Counted from the stretch's first letter, positions 35,207 through 44,501 are shown. The stretch: 64,000 nucleotides of DNA from VXRN01 sp963664365 (GCA_963664365.1 OY761144.1:2108001-2172000), one strand, 5' to 3'. Numbers and translations are program-made. The notes: generated by a model from the sequence alone, not told the origin.

Positions 35207-36427
35207 TTACCTCCTGAGAATCAAGGCGCTGCCCGTTGCGGGATTGGCCCAGCCCATGTTCATCGTGACGTTCACATCCGGTACCTGTCTGCAGCCGCCT
35301 TCGGAGTAGTCGTAGGTGTGGACTCCGTCCTGGGAGCCGGGGCAGTAGTCGTCCACCTTGCCCCTGAGCTGTCGCACGTTTTCGATGACCATGCTCATCC
35401 CGTGAGTGTAGCCCTCGCACAGGTGCCCGCCGCTGGTGTTGTTGGGCCTGCGGCCTCCGAGGTTGACCGCGCCGGAAGTCACGTAGTCCTTCCCTTCACC
35501 CTTCTCGCAGAAGCCGTAGTCCTCGAACTGGAGCAGCGTAGTGTAGGTGAAGGCGTCGTAGCAGCCCGTGACGTCGATGTCGTCGTGAGTCATGTCGGCA
35601 AGGTCGAAGATTCGCGGGCCGACGTAGTATCCCGCGACCCGCGTGATCGGCGCATGCTGGTAGTGGAAGTCGCCTCCCGGCTTCGTTCCCCTGCCCTGCA
35701 CGGCTCGGATGTAGGCGGGCGTCTGCTTCAGGTCTCCAGCGCGCTCGGCGGATGTGATGATGATACAGGTGGCGTTGTCGGTCTCCAGGCAGCAGTCGAA
35801 GAGATGCGCGCAGGGCTTCACGATCCAGCGCGAGTTGACAACGTCGTCCACCGTCACCCGCTTCTTCATCAGCGCCTTGGGGTTGTTGCTGGCGTGGTTG
35901 CTGTGGGCGACCTTGATGTGGGCGAGGTCTTCGCCGGTGACGCCGTACTCCATCATGTGGCGGGTGAACGTGAAGGCGAAGCTCTGAAGCGCGCTGGCAA
36001 GGCCATAGGGTCGGCGCAGCAGATCCGCGGACGATACAGGCGCTGACGCCCTCGCTCCTGTGCCGCCGATTCGGACCTGCGAGTAGCCGTTCATGGAGCG
36101 GAATATCGCCACCGTCTCGCACATGCCTGCCTCTATCGCGCCGGTGGCCAGCCCGACCAGCGCCTCGGTGCTCGATCCGCCGCCGGAGCAGTCCATGTAG
36201 AAGTTGAGCTTGATGCCCATGTCGTAGGCGAGAGCCGTTGAGGTTGTCGAGTCGCCGCCGTGGTAGCTGAGCATCCCGTCGACGTCCTTAGGAGTCAGGC
36301 CGGCGTCGGCCATCGCGTTCAGCATGGCCTCGGTGGCGAGCGCCCTCGTGCTGCGCCCGGAGCCGCGGCTGTAGTCGGTCTCGCCAACGCCGACGATGCA
36401 GTATCTGTCCTGGAGATTGCTGCGCAT
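35207..36427 (-). CDS. Thiolase-like protein (SCP-x / acetyl-CoA acetyltransferase type)
   Basis: 406-aa thiolase-fold enzyme. It has IVGVGETDYSRGSGRSTRALA at the start, the nucleophile-loop Cys in YMDCSGGGSSTEALVGLA (about residue 80), the mid-region KVAHSNHASNNPKALMKK and the His loop NTSGGHLCEGYTHGMSMV (about 332-349). The SCP-x subfamily usually acts with a DUF35 partner in side-chain or fatty-acid degradation, and here the pair is adjacent. The substrate is not determinable. Confidence 0.9.
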   Translation of the reverse strand: MRSNLQDRYCIVGVGETDYSRGSGRSTRALATEAMLNAMADAGLTPKDVDGMLSYHGGDSTTSTALAYDMGIKLNFYMDCSGGGSSTEALVGLATGAIEAGMCETVAIFRSMNGYSQVRIGGTGARASAPVSSADLLRRPYGLASALQSFAFTFTRHMMEYGVTGEDLAHIKVAHSNHASNNPKALMKKRVTVDDVVNSRWIVKPCAHLFDCCLETDNATCIIITSAERAGDLKQTPAYIRAVQGRGTKPGGDFHYQHAPITRVAGYYVGPRIFDLADMTHDDIDVTGCYDAFTYTTLLQFEDYGFCEKGEGKDYVTSGAVNLGGRRPNNTSGGHLCEGYTHGMSMVIENVRQLRGKVDDYCPGSQDGVHTYDYSEGGCRQVPDVNVTMNMGWANPATGSALILRR

Positions 36428-36546
36428 CTACACCTCCTCGAATGCGCGGTCGGCGAAATCCGCCGTCTCGCAGTATCCGAGTTTAGTTGGTGCGGAGTCG
36501 GATGGCAACAGGCGGGGGTGGAGCCTGCGGGTAAGCTCCCGGTAGT

Positions 36547-36801
36547 TCACACCGGAACCAGTACATCGTTGGTGGCGGCCGGATCAATCAGCGCGGCTTT
36601 GATTTCCGTGGGCAACTCATAGCCGCGCTCTTTGTACACTTCAACCGTGGCGGCCGCCACGCTTTGAAGGTTCTCCAGGGTCTCGGAAGGAGTGTCTCCC
36701 CAGGCTCTGCATCCCGTAAGGTCCGGGATCTCTGCCATGTACTTGTCCTCCGTCTCTTCGGACGGCTCGTGCATGACATAGGACAGCCTGTACCATTTCA
36801 T
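36547..36801 (-). CDS. HicB-family antitoxin-like protein
   Basis: 84 residues with the HicB partial RNase-H fold: YMAEIPDLTGCRAWGDTPSETLENLQSVAAATVEVYKERG (about 21-60). AAGGAG precedes the ATG. No HicA toxin is adjacent; upstream on the same strand are DUF2442 and DUF4160 genes, 36 bases away. It is a solo HicB, functioning perhaps as a regulator. Confidence 0.85.
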   Translation of the reverse strand: MKWYRLSYVMHEPSEETEDKYMAEIPDLTGCRAWGDTPSETLENLQSVAAATVEVYKERGYELPTEIKAALIDPAATNDVLVPV

Positions 36802-36837
36802 CGTGGGGCACTCCTTGCTCCGCCTGACAGACCCATT

Positions 36838-37191
36838 TTATGCATTGTTCTGTCGCTCGGCACGTATTAGGTCGTAAAGCAGCAGACTGCGGCCTGCATT
36901 CTTCGCTTCGAGCCATCGCTTGAAGGACCGCTGACTTTCTCCTGACGGACGACCGGCGATCAGTCCCTCGACGCTTAGGTCTTCATCCAAGTTGGGCCAA
37001 CGAATTCCTTGACCATCGCCAATGAGTTCCCAATTGTCTCTTTCCTCCTGGGTGGCGTGGACGAGCCTGGGATACCAGGCCAGTGGCACGGAGATCGTGC
37101 GGCCGTCAGAGAGTTCGGCCTCCAGAGTGTCCTCTGTGACCGTCACGTCCTCCGCTTCTGGTATTTGTACCTCAATCGTTGAAGTAATCAT
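36838..37191 (-). CDS. DUF2442 family protein
   Basis: 117 residues with the DUF2442 pattern: VTVTEDTLEAELSDGRTISVPLAWYPRL (about 16-43) and NWELIGDGQGIRWPNLDEDLSVEGLIAGR (about 53-82). A longer start at 37227 is possible, but ATG 37191 has GGAGGCGTGGG just upstream and overlaps the end of the DUF4160 gene by 20 bases. DUF2442 and DUF4160 genes commonly occur as a pair, sometimes proposed as a toxin-antitoxin system; the function is unproven. Confidence 0.85.
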   Translation of the reverse strand: MITSTIEVQIPEAEDVTVTEDTLEAELSDGRTISVPLAWYPRLVHATQEERDNWELIGDGQGIRWPNLDEDLSVEGLIAGRPSGESQRSFKRWLEAKNAGRSLLLYDLIRAERQNNA

Positions 37192-37435
37192 CCCACGCCT
37201 CCGAAATAATTTCATGGTTCTCCTCAATGATGCGTTGGACTCGGCGTATCTCCGACCGCCTCAGTCCACCACTCCTCTGCATTCTCACTGGACCCAGCCA
37301 GAATTTTGCTACTCGGTTGTCACGCGCAACGTGTATATGCTGGGGTTCATTACGATCGCCCGAATAGAAAAGGAAGCTATACGGCCCTTCTCTGAATACT
37401 GTCGGCACCGGGACGCTCCTTAGTCGCCAATCCAT
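37172..37435 (-). CDS. DUF4160 family protein
   Basis: 87 residues, essentially one DUF4160 domain: VPTVFREGPYSFLFYSGDRNEPQHIHVARDNRVAKFWLGPV (about 10-50). The E-P-x-H-I-H step is the family hallmark. It is paired with DUF2442 by a 20-base overlap. A -10-like TATACT ends about ten bases before its ATG, so its leader may be very short. Confidence 0.87.
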   Translation of the reverse strand: MDWRLRSVPVPTVFREGPYSFLFYSGDRNEPQHIHVARDNRVAKFWLGPVRMQRSGGLRRSEIRRVQRIIEENHEIISEAWDDYFND

Positions 37436-37491
37436 GATGAGGACGAGTATATCAGACCGCCGGAACCTGGACCGTCTTTGTGCCTGGTGGA

Positions 37492-37932
37492 CTACGACTC
37501 CTCCGACTCCCCCTCGTCATCCAGCAATTGACGGAGCTTTTCGCGGGCGTTGCGGATGACTTCGGACTGCTCGGCGATCTTGTCGTAGAGGTCGGACCTG
37601 GCCTTGACGCCCTCGGTGATGAGGAATGCGGCGGCCTCGGACCTGCTGTTGGTCAGGCCGCAGTCCACGAGCTCGTCCATCTTGCGGAGGCTTTCCTTGC
37701 TCACCCTGACCATGACGACGGAGTCTCGGGTGTCGCGCACGGTCTTTATGGTGTCCTGGATCGACTCGCCGACGTTTGCCGCGACGTCCTTGCTCTTGCC
37801 CAGGGCGTCCTTGGCGGCGCGTCCGACGTCTTCGAGGCCGTCGAGAGTGACGGTTATGGTCTTCCTGCCGCTCTTTGGCTGGGATCCCTCCGTCTGCGAT
37901 TCGTCTTGGTGGTTCTTCTCAGTCGTTGTCAT
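37492..37932 (-). CDS. Ribbon-helix-helix-type regulator
   Basis: 146 residues. The central VVMVRVSKESLRKMDELVDCGLTNSRSEAAAFLITEGVKAR (about 72-112) is a ribbon-helix-helix DNA-binding pattern common in Chloroflexota. It is preceded by a charged, amphipathic segment and followed by a helical acidic tail. It probably binds DNA as a dimer; targets are unknown. A TTGCGA / TATACT promoter (37969-37997) drives it. Confidence 0.8.
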   Translation of the reverse strand: MTTTEKNHQDESQTEGSQPKSGRKTITVTLDGLEDVGRAAKDALGKSKDVAANVGESIQDTIKTVRDTRDSVVMVRVSKESLRKMDELVDCGLTNSRSEAAAFLITEGVKARSDLYDKIAEQSEVIRNAREKLRQLLDDEGESEES

Positions 37933-37968
37933 GTGTATGTCCCTTTCTATGTATCGGAATTACGTGTA

Positions 37969-37997
37969 AGTATATCACGTCGATTTCCGTCTCGCAA
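37969..37997 (-). promoter_or_regulatory. Promoter of the RHH gene
   Basis: On the minus strand TTGCGA (37997-37992), 17 bases, TATACT (37974-37969), about 37 bases before the ATG at 37932. Confidence 0.55.
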
Positions 37998-38008
37998 ATC
38001 GTCTCCGT

Positions 38009-38038
38009 TTGACGGGTCACCGCTGACTGGGATACGGT
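38009..38038 (+). promoter_or_regulatory. Probable promoter giving a leaderless MATE mRNA
   Basis: TTGACG (38009-38014), 18 bases, TACGGT (38033-38038), then six bases to the ATG at 38045. The geometry matches that before the NYN gene at 900 and no Shine-Dalgarno sequence is present. Confidence 0.4.
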
Positions 38039-38044
38039 CACGGT

Positions 38045-39484
38045 ATGCCAGAATCCAGCCGAGAGTCCGCGCCGCGTGTGACAGCGGCAGGCAGCGGACG
38101 AGGATCGGGCGAGGCCGCCGGACGCAGGCGCAGGCGATACGCGGGCAGAGACCTCACCAAGGGGAGCATCCCCGGCAACCTCTGGTATCTCTCGTGGCCG
38201 CAGATCACGGAGAGCTTTCTCAGCGTCATAGACCAGGTCGCCGACCTTTTCTGGGCAGGCCGCATTGGGTTCCAGGCGATTGCCGGGCTTGGCGTCGCGC
38301 AGTCGTTCCTTATGATGCTGATTACGGCGCGGATGGGCCTGGACGCGGGGATGCGCTCTATGATCTCGCGAGCCGTCGGCGCCAGGAAGATCGCCCACGC
38401 CAATCACGTTCTGCTCCAGTCGCTCACGCTGACAACCGCGTACTCGGTACTGATGGTGGTCGTCGGCCTGGCGCTCGCCGAGCCGCTGATCCGACTGATG
38501 GGCGTCGGTGACGAGGTGGTGACTCAGGCGGTCGGGTACATGCGCTTCCAGTTTTTCGCTATGTCGATGGTGGGGCTCCAGCGGCTGACGGCGGGAGCGC
38601 TTCAGGCGTCCGGGGACAGCATCACGCCGCTCAAGGCCGCGTCGGTGTCCAGGGCGGTTCATCTCATACTCAGCCCCTTTCTGATATTCGGCTGGTCGTG
38701 GTTCCCGTCTCTGGACCTGGCGGGAGCGGGAGCGGCCAACCTGATCGCGCAAACTCTTGGAGTCGCGATGAATATGAGCGCGTTGATTCGAGGGACGTCC
38801 AGGCTCAAGCTCAGTTTCAGGGGCTACTACATCGACTATCCGATGATCTGGCAGATTCTCAAGATAGGCATACCCGCATCGGTCACGGCGGCTCAACGGT
38901 CGGTCTCGCAGCTCATTGTGGTCCTCATAGTAGTGCCGTTCGGAGACGGGGCTTTGGCGGCGTTCGCGCTGTCGCGCAGAGCGGAGAACACGGTCAATCA
39001 CTCGAGCCGCGGCATGGGCAGAGCCGCGGGCGCGCTCGCCGGACAGAACCTCGGCGTCGGGCAGAAGTCCAGGGCCAAGCAGTCCGTCGTCTGGGCGCTT
39101 GCATACGCGGGTGTCGCGAGCCTGCTCGTGTCGGCGATATTCCTCGTGTTTCCGGACTACGTGGCGTCGTTCTTCAACTCCGATCCCGACTTCGTCGCCC
39201 AAGCCGCCGTCTGGCTCCAGGTTCTCGCGTTGGGCTACTTCTCGATGAACGCGGTGCAGGTCTTTACGCAGGCTTTCAACACGACGGGCGACACGTTCGC
39301 GCCCATGGTGATAATGCTCTCGACGATGTGGCTGGTCGAGATTCCCTTGGCGTTCGCGCTGGCTAACTTCACGAACCTGGGGGAGCTAGGCGTGCCCTGG
39401 GCGATCGTCATCGGCATGACGGTGAGGATGGTCGCTTACGGGATCTATTTCCTGCGAGGCACTTGGCTGAGGACGGGGCTTTGA
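38045..39484 (+). CDS. MATE-family multidrug efflux transporter
   Basis: 479-aa inner-membrane antiporter with about 12 spans, expected to export cationic compounds using H+ or Na+. After a basic, disordered N-terminus (1-40) the family opening GNLWYLSWPQITESFLSVIDQVADLFWAGRIGFQAIAGLG appears, with the two-fold internal repeat restarting near 270 (IGIPASVTAAQRSVSQLIVVLIV). The start at 38045 gives an unusually long cytosolic tail, but the next ATG lies inside the domain. Confidence 0.93.
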   Translation: MPESSRESAPRVTAAGSGRGSGEAAGRRRRRYAGRDLTKGSIPGNLWYLSWPQITESFLSVIDQVADLFWAGRIGFQAIAGLGVAQSFLMMLITARMGLDAGMRSMISRAVGARKIAHANHVLLQSLTLTTAYSVLMVVVGLALAEPLIRLMGVGDEVVTQAVGYMRFQFFAMSMVGLQRLTAGALQASGDSITPLKAASVSRAVHLILSPFLIFGWSWFPSLDLAGAGAANLIAQTLGVAMNMSALIRGTSRLKLSFRGYYIDYPMIWQILKIGIPASVTAAQRSVSQLIVVLIVVPFGDGALAAFALSRRAENTVNHSSRGMGRAAGALAGQNLGVGQKSRAKQSVVWALAYAGVASLLVSAIFLVFPDYVASFFNSDPDFVAQAAVWLQVLALGYFSMNAVQVFTQAFNTTGDTFAPMVIMLSTMWLVEIPLAFALANFTNLGELGVPWAIVIGMTVRMVAYGIYFLRGTWLRTGL

Positions 39485-39535
39485 GGGGGGACTGCCGATA
39501 CGGCTGGGTATGGTATGCTGAACCGGAGAACAGGA

Positions 39536-40114
39536 ATGGTCGAGATGGAGACGATACAATCTACATCGGAAGGTGACCGCGAGTCGGCGGTCGAAGAACG
39601 CGCGCCGAGTGGCGCATTGCGGCACTGGAAGATGGCGGCGATAGCTCTCACCGCATTGGGAGCCGATCAACTCACTAAGTACCTGGTTCGCGCCAACATG
39701 CGAATTGGCGAGTCGTGGCCGGAGGAGGGGTTCCTGCGGCTGACGCACGGTACCAACACGGGCTCGGCGTTCGGACTATTTCAGGACTATACGTTGTTGC
39801 TGACCATCGCGTCGGTGGTGGCGATCGTCTTCGTGTTCCTGTTCTACAGGAGCGAGGGCGGCTCTACGTGGCTATCGTGGCTAACGTCCGGGCTGATTCT
39901 GGGCGGAGCGTTCGGAAACCTGATCGACCGCATAGGCGCGGGTCGGGTGACGGACTTCATCGACGTTGGGCCGTGGCCCATCTTCAACATCGCCGACTCC
40001 TCGATAGTCGTGGGCATCACGGCGCTGTGCGTCAGCGTGCTGCTGAGACGCGACAAGCCGGCGGACGCTTCCGAATCGCCGGACTCGGCGGCGCGTGAAC
40101 AGACGACGCCGTGA
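39536..40114 (+). CDS. lspA: Lipoprotein signal peptidase (signal peptidase II)
   Basis: Membrane aspartyl protease that cleaves prolipoprotein signal peptides. Four spans are seen, with the motifs DQLTKYLVR, NTGSAFGLF, GAFGNLIDR and the catalytic aspartates in VTDFIDVG and FNIADSSI. The ATG at 39536 follows GGAGAACAGGA; an in-frame ATG at 39515 is an alternative. The stop overlaps the GTG start of rluD. Lipoproteins for it to process are present at 51944, 52873 and 58207. Confidence 0.95.
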   Translation: MVEMETIQSTSEGDRESAVEERAPSGALRHWKMAAIALTALGADQLTKYLVRANMRIGESWPEEGFLRLTHGTNTGSAFGLFQDYTLLLTIASVVAIVFVFLFYRSEGGSTWLSWLTSGLILGGAFGNLIDRIGAGRVTDFIDVGPWPIFNIADSSIVVGITALCVSVLLRRDKPADASESPDSAAREQTTP

Positions 40115-41010
40115 GCGCTGAGCGGGTCTTCGTCTGTGACCGGCCCGGTGAGCGGCTCGATAGGTTCCTGGCGGACCGATGCGCCGACCTTTCCCGCACG
40201 AGGATCAAACGGCTGATCGCGGACGGCGAGGTGACGGTCGAGGGCCATCCGTCGAACGCGGGGTTCAGACTCAAGTCGGGGCAGTCGGTTACGATCCGTG
40301 TACCTGAACCCTTGCCGGGCCATGTGATTCCGCAGAACATCCCCATCGACGTCGTCTATGAGGACGAGCACTTGCTGGTTGTGGACAAGCCCGCGGGAAT
40401 GCCGGCGCATCCCGGAGTCGGACATCCGGACTCGACGCTGCTGAACGCCGTTCTGGGCATCAGCCCGGAGGTCGGATCGGTGGGCGGAACGCTGAGGCCC
40501 GGACTGGTACACAGGCTGGACAAAGACACATCCGGCTTGATGGTGGTTGCCAAGACGGACGACGCGCACAGGTCTATCTCCGGCCAACTCAAAGATAGGA
40601 CGGTTGACAAGGGCTATCTGGCGTTGGTGGTCGGCAGTCCGGAGCCGCCGGAGGCGATAATCGAGGCGCCGATAGGCCGCGACCCGAATGTCCGCAAGAA
40701 GATGGACATCATCGAGGACGGGCGAGAGGCATCTACTCGGTACAGGACCATCGCTCGGCTGCGCGGATGTACATACTTGGACGTCAGACCGAAGACCGGA
40801 CGAACGCATCAGATCAGGGTCCATTTCGCGTCCATCGGCCACCCGGTCTTTGGAGACGCGACCTACGGCTCCCCCGACCCGAGGCTCTCGCGGCAGTTTC
40901 TTCATGCCGCAAGCCTGGAGTTCGAGCATCCGGCGACCGGAGATAGAGTCGTGTTTCAGTCTGCACTGCCCGACGACCTCCAAGCGGTCTTGGACGAACT
41001 TTCTGTATAG
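40111..41010 (+). CDS. rluD: RluA/RluD-family 23S rRNA pseudouridine synthase
   Basis: 299 residues: an S4 RNA-binding domain (about 10-70, ERLDRFLADRCADLSRTRIKRLIADGEVTV) and the synthase domain with the catalytic Asp in HRLDKDTSGLMVVAK (about 134-148) and GRTHQIRVHFASIGHPVFGD. GTG start overlapping the lspA stop (GTGA), so the two are coupled, an arrangement common in bacteria. The RluD specificity is by family likeness; a close paralogue is possible. Confidence 0.93.
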   Translation: MSAERVFVCDRPGERLDRFLADRCADLSRTRIKRLIADGEVTVEGHPSNAGFRLKSGQSVTIRVPEPLPGHVIPQNIPIDVVYEDEHLLVVDKPAGMPAHPGVGHPDSTLLNAVLGISPEVGSVGGTLRPGLVHRLDKDTSGLMVVAKTDDAHRSISGQLKDRTVDKGYLALVVGSPEPPEAIIEAPIGRDPNVRKKMDIIEDGREASTRYRTIARLRGCTYLDVRPKTGRTHQIRVHFASIGHPVFGDATYGSPDPRLSRQFLHAASLEFEHPATGDRVVFQSALPDDLQAVLDELSV

Positions 41011-41054
41011 TTGAGTTATTGGCATATAGAGTCGTTGTATGGTGCGGGATACTA

Positions 41055-42182
41055 TCATAACTGGGCCACTTCGAGGGAGTTTATAGGTGGCAGGTTGTCT
41101 ATCATCAACTCCCATTTGTCGCCTTCGTCGCGACTGTAAAATATCTGGCCGTTCGTCGTGCCCACGTAAACGCCGCACGGGTCGAGGGCGTCGGTGGCCA
41201 TGCCCTCGCGCATACAGTGAAGATATGCGTTGCGCTGAGGCAGGCCGTTGGTGAGCGCTTCCCAATCGCGTCCACCGTTGCGGCTGCGATACACGCGAAA
41301 CTTGGCGTCGCTCACGATTCGGAACTCGCCGCCGACTTCCCCATCGGCGATGGCGTTGTCCTCTGGCAGGACATACAGCGTGTCGGGGTCGTGAGGATGC
41401 AGGCCGAGCGCGAGTCCAAATCGGGAAGGCAACCCTTGGGAGATGTCCTCCCATGACTCGCCCCCGTCGTCGCTGCGATAGACGCCGCAGTGGTTCTGCT
41501 GATAGAGGAGCCCGTCCTTCGCGGGATGGCCGAGCAGCTTGTGGGTACACTGCCCAAACTCGGGGAACTTCTCCGGCAAGAAGTCCGCTCGCACGTCCTT
41601 GTTGAGGGGGCGCCACGTCTCGCCGCCGTCGTCGGCGCCGAACACGCCGACGGCGGACATGGCAACCCACATCCGCGCTGGGTCTCGCTCGTCCAGCGCG
41701 ATGCTGTGAAGGCACAGGCCGCCCAAGCCGGGATCCCAACCCTCGCTTGTGGGATGGTCCGCAAGGCTGCGTACCTCATGCCAGTTGTTTCCGCCGTCAT
41801 CGCTTCTGAACAGCGAGGCGGGGTCCGCGCCCGCGTAGAGAACTCCCGCTTCGTCCGGGAGGCCAGGCCGGATGTGCCAAAGTTTGTTGAGAGTCTTGTC
41901 TTCCCGGTCGGTGAACCTGGGCGGCGTCTCGGCCGTGACCCAGGTCCGGCCCAAGTCGTGGCTGATGTGTATCTCCGCTCCCCATATCATGTAGTTGACC
42001 GCCGCCAGGATAGCGCCGCTGCGGTCGTCATAGACCATGTGGTACACATCGCCGCCGCGGCAGTGGACGTCGGACAGCGACCACTCTTTCCTGTCGCTGC
42101 CGCCGGACAGCACGAACGCGCCTTTGCGCGTTCCCACTAGCAACGCGAGCGTAGGATTCTGTATTCTATTGGCCTGAAGCAT
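41055..42182 (-). CDS. Asp-box (BNR / sialidase-like) beta-propeller protein
   Basis: 375 residues with repeated S-x-D-x-G-x-x-W Asp boxes: SHDLGRTW, SDDGGNNW, ADDGGETW, SDDGGESW, SRNGGRDW and SRDEGDKW, a complete propeller. The sialidase catalytic residues (Arg triad, Tyr/Glu) cannot be picked out, so this is better called an exo-alpha-sialidase-like or VPS10-like propeller of unknown function. No signal peptide is seen. The VGTRKGAF start is typical of a large environmental subfamily. Confidence 0.85.
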   Translation of the reverse strand: MLQANRIQNPTLALLVGTRKGAFVLSGGSDRKEWSLSDVHCRGGDVYHMVYDDRSGAILAAVNYMIWGAEIHISHDLGRTWVTAETPPRFTDREDKTLNKLWHIRPGLPDEAGVLYAGADPASLFRSDDGGNNWHEVRSLADHPTSEGWDPGLGGLCLHSIALDERDPARMWVAMSAVGVFGADDGGETWRPLNKDVRADFLPEKFPEFGQCTHKLLGHPAKDGLLYQQNHCGVYRSDDGGESWEDISQGLPSRFGLALGLHPHDPDTLYVLPEDNAIADGEVGGEFRIVSDAKFRVYRSRNGGRDWEALTNGLPQRNAYLHCMREGMATDALDPCGVYVGTTNGQIFYSRDEGDKWELMIDNLPPINSLEVAQL

Positions 42183-42287
42183 CCTCTGACCTCAGTTTGT
42201 GTTGTACGCGCTCGCCAATAAGCTGCGTCGGCGGGCGGAGAATGACGCTATAATGTTCTCATACACTATTCACCAGGAGACTGCCAA

Positions 42288-43298
42288 ATGTCAAATGAGA
42301 TCAACCGGCGCATCGTCCTTGCCGAGCGGCCTGCCGCTTACCCTGAGCCAAAGCACTTTCGACTGGAAGAGGTCCCCATCCCGCAGCCCAACGAAGGGGA
42401 GGCGCTGGTGGAGACGATCTGGCTGTCGCTGGATCCTTACATGCGCGGGCGAATGCGCGAGGGGCCGTCCTACGCGGCGCCCGTGGAGATAGGCGGAGTG
42501 ATGACGGGCGGCGTCGTTGGCCGGGTCGTAGAGTCGCGGACTCCGGAGGTCGCAGTGGGTGACATCGTTGACGCCTCGCTCGGCTGGCAGGAGTACGCGG
42601 TCGCCAGGCCGGGCACGCTCAGGAAGGTGGACCCCGATCTCGCTCCAATCTCCACGGCGGTAGGCGTGCTGGGAATGCCGGGCATGACGGCGTACTTCGG
42701 CTTCCTGGACGTGTGCGAGCCGGAGGTCGGCGATACGGTGGTAGTGTCGGCGGCGTCGGGAGCGGTCGGCCAGGTGGTAGGCCAGATCGGGAAGATCATG
42801 GGCTGCCGCGTGGTGGGAACGGCGGGGACGGACGAGAAGGTCGATTTCGTCGTGAACGAGCTCGGTTTCGACGCGGGCATCAATTACAAGACCGAAGACG
42901 TGGACTCGGCGCTCATGGCGGCCTGTCCCAACGGGATCGACGTCTATTTCGACAACGTCGGCGGGTTCGTGACCGACGCGGTGATGCAGCAGATGAACGT
43001 CCACGCGCGCGTCGCCATCTGTGGGCAGATCTCGCAGTACAACCTGCCTGAACCGGAGCTTGCGCCGCGCAGCTTGGGCCTGCTGATTCAGAAGCAGGCG
43101 AAGGTGGAGGGGTTCTTGGTCTTCAATTTCACGCATCGCCACGAGCACGCCCGACAGCGAATGGCCGAATGGATACGCACGGGCCAACTGAAGTACAAGG
43201 AGGACGTGGTGGACGGCCTCGAGAACGCTCCGGAGGCGTTCATCGGGATGATGACGGGCGAGAATTTCGGCAAGTTGCTGGTGAGGGTCGGGGAGTGA
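42288..43298 (+). CDS. Zinc-independent MDR oxidoreductase (NADP-dependent alkenal/one reductase type)
   Basis: 336-aa medium-chain reductase, likely reducing activated double bonds. It has SLDPYMRGRM (about 45-54), GVMTGGVVGRVVES, the coenzyme loop VVSAASGAVGQVVGQIGKIMGC (about 149-170) and FDNVGGFVTDAVMQQM; no structural zinc cysteines are present. An AGGAGA site precedes the ATG and a TATAAT (42249-42254) lies upstream without a clear -35. The closest described relatives are leukotriene B4 dehydrogenase / YfmJ-like enzymes. Confidence 0.92.
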   Translation: MSNEINRRIVLAERPAAYPEPKHFRLEEVPIPQPNEGEALVETIWLSLDPYMRGRMREGPSYAAPVEIGGVMTGGVVGRVVESRTPEVAVGDIVDASLGWQEYAVARPGTLRKVDPDLAPISTAVGVLGMPGMTAYFGFLDVCEPEVGDTVVVSAASGAVGQVVGQIGKIMGCRVVGTAGTDEKVDFVVNELGFDAGINYKTEDVDSALMAACPNGIDVYFDNVGGFVTDAVMQQMNVHARVAICGQISQYNLPEPELAPRSLGLLIQKQAKVEGFLVFNFTHRHEHARQRMAEWIRTGQLKYKEDVVDGLENAPEAFIGMMTGENFGKLLVRVGE

Positions 43299-43328
43299 TT
43301 GGTGGTCAGTGCGAAAGGTTGCTGTGAG

Positions 43329-44501
43329 ATGACAACGACAACGAAAGCAGAGGTCAAATCGTGGGCGAGCATCGTCGATGAGCGAACGCTGGAGCAGGCG
43401 CACGTAATCAGCCGCGCTCCGGGCGTGGCCGGACACGTCGCGCTGATGCCGGACGCGCATCTTGGAATCGGCGCGACGGTCGGCAGCGTGATTCCGACCT
43501 ACGCTGACACGATCATCCCGGCGGCGGTGGGCGTGGATATCGGGTGCGGCATGATGGCGTGCAGGACGGACATCGACGAACTGCCGGACGACCTTACAAC
43601 GCTGGTGAATCAGTTTGGCAGGTCGATACCGGCGGGCGTGGGCCGTCAGCATCGGCAGGCCACGGAGAAGGCGGAGGTGTGGTTCGAGGAGAACCCCCTG
43701 CCCGACTCCGCCGAGGAGGTGTTCGCGGCGCGCAAGGGCGGAGCCAAACGAGCCGGAAGATACGGACGCTCGCAGCTTGGAACACTGGGGTCGGGCAACC
43801 ACTTCGTTGAGGTCTGCCTGGACCGGGACGATGCGGTCTGGTGTCTGCTGCACAGCGGGTCGCGCGGCATCGGGAACGCCATCGCGCAGATATTCATCGA
43901 TATCGCCAAAGCGGAGTGTGCCGAGGAGCTAGAGGACCCGGACACCGCGCGGCTGACGGGCGCGTCGTTCGAGAAGTACATAGAGTTGATGGAGTGGGCG
44001 CAGAGGTACGCGTTCGCCAACCGCGAGCTGATGATGGCGGCCATGATCGACGACATGACCCGATTTCTCGGGCCGTTCGAGGCGCTGGAGACGATCAACT
44101 GCCACCACAATTTCGCGGTCAGAGAGCGGCACTTTGGCCGGGAGATGTGGATCACCCGCAAAGGGGCGATAAGGGCGGACGTCGGCGATATGGGCATCAT
44201 CCCCGGCTCGATGGGAGCGGCGACGTACATCGTGGAGGGGAAGGGATGCGCGGACTCGTACAACTCCTCGGCGCACGGCGCGGGTCGGATGTACAGCCGG
44301 TCCAAAGCGCGCAAGACGTTCAGCGTGGAGTCGCTCCGCGATTACATGGAGGGCAAGGCGTGGAACGCGAAGAGCGCGGCCAAGCTGCTGGACGAGCATC
44401 CGGAAGCCTACAAGCCGATCGAGCAGGTGATGGCGGACCAGGCGGACCTGGTGTCGGCGCGGACCGTGCTTAGGCAGGTGGTGAACTACAAGGGGACGTA
44501 G
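43329..44501 (+). CDS. rtcB: RNA ligase, RtcB family (short form)
   Basis: Ligates 2',3'-cyclic-phosphate and 5'-OH RNA ends using GTP and Mn. The 390 residues include the metal motif GVDIGCGMMACRT (68-80, D70 and C73), GTLGSGNHFVEV, HSGSRGIGN, INCHHNF and the GMP-accepting His in SSAHGAGR. It lacks an intein and is shorter than the 480-aa form. ATG 43329 with AAAGG upstream is chosen; an in-frame TTG at 43299 directly abuts the previous stop. No archease gene is adjacent. thpR, at 60.8 kb, handles related RNA ends. Confidence 0.93.
   Translation: MTTTTKAEVKSWASIVDERTLEQAHVISRAPGVAGHVALMPDAHLGIGATVGSVIPTYADTIIPAAVGVDIGCGMMACRTDIDELPDDLTTLVNQFGRSIPAGVGRQHRQATEKAEVWFEENPLPDSAEEVFAARKGGAKRAGRYGRSQLGTLGSGNHFVEVCLDRDDAVWCLLHSGSRGIGNAIAQIFIDIAKAECAEELEDPDTARLTGASFEKYIELMEWAQRYAFANRELMMAAMIDDMTRFLGPFEALETINCHHNFAVRERHFGREMWITRKGAIRADVGDMGIIPGSMGAATYIVEGKGCADSYNSSAHGAGRMYSRSKARKTFSVESLRDYMEGKAWNAKSAAKLLDEHPEAYKPIEQVMADQADLVSARTVLRQVVNYKGT

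Noticed and set aside
42291..43853. 520-codon minus-strand ORF across the MDR reductase and rtcB
   Set aside because: It is a shadow of two well-recognised plus-strand genes; the product is His/Arg-rich without domains.
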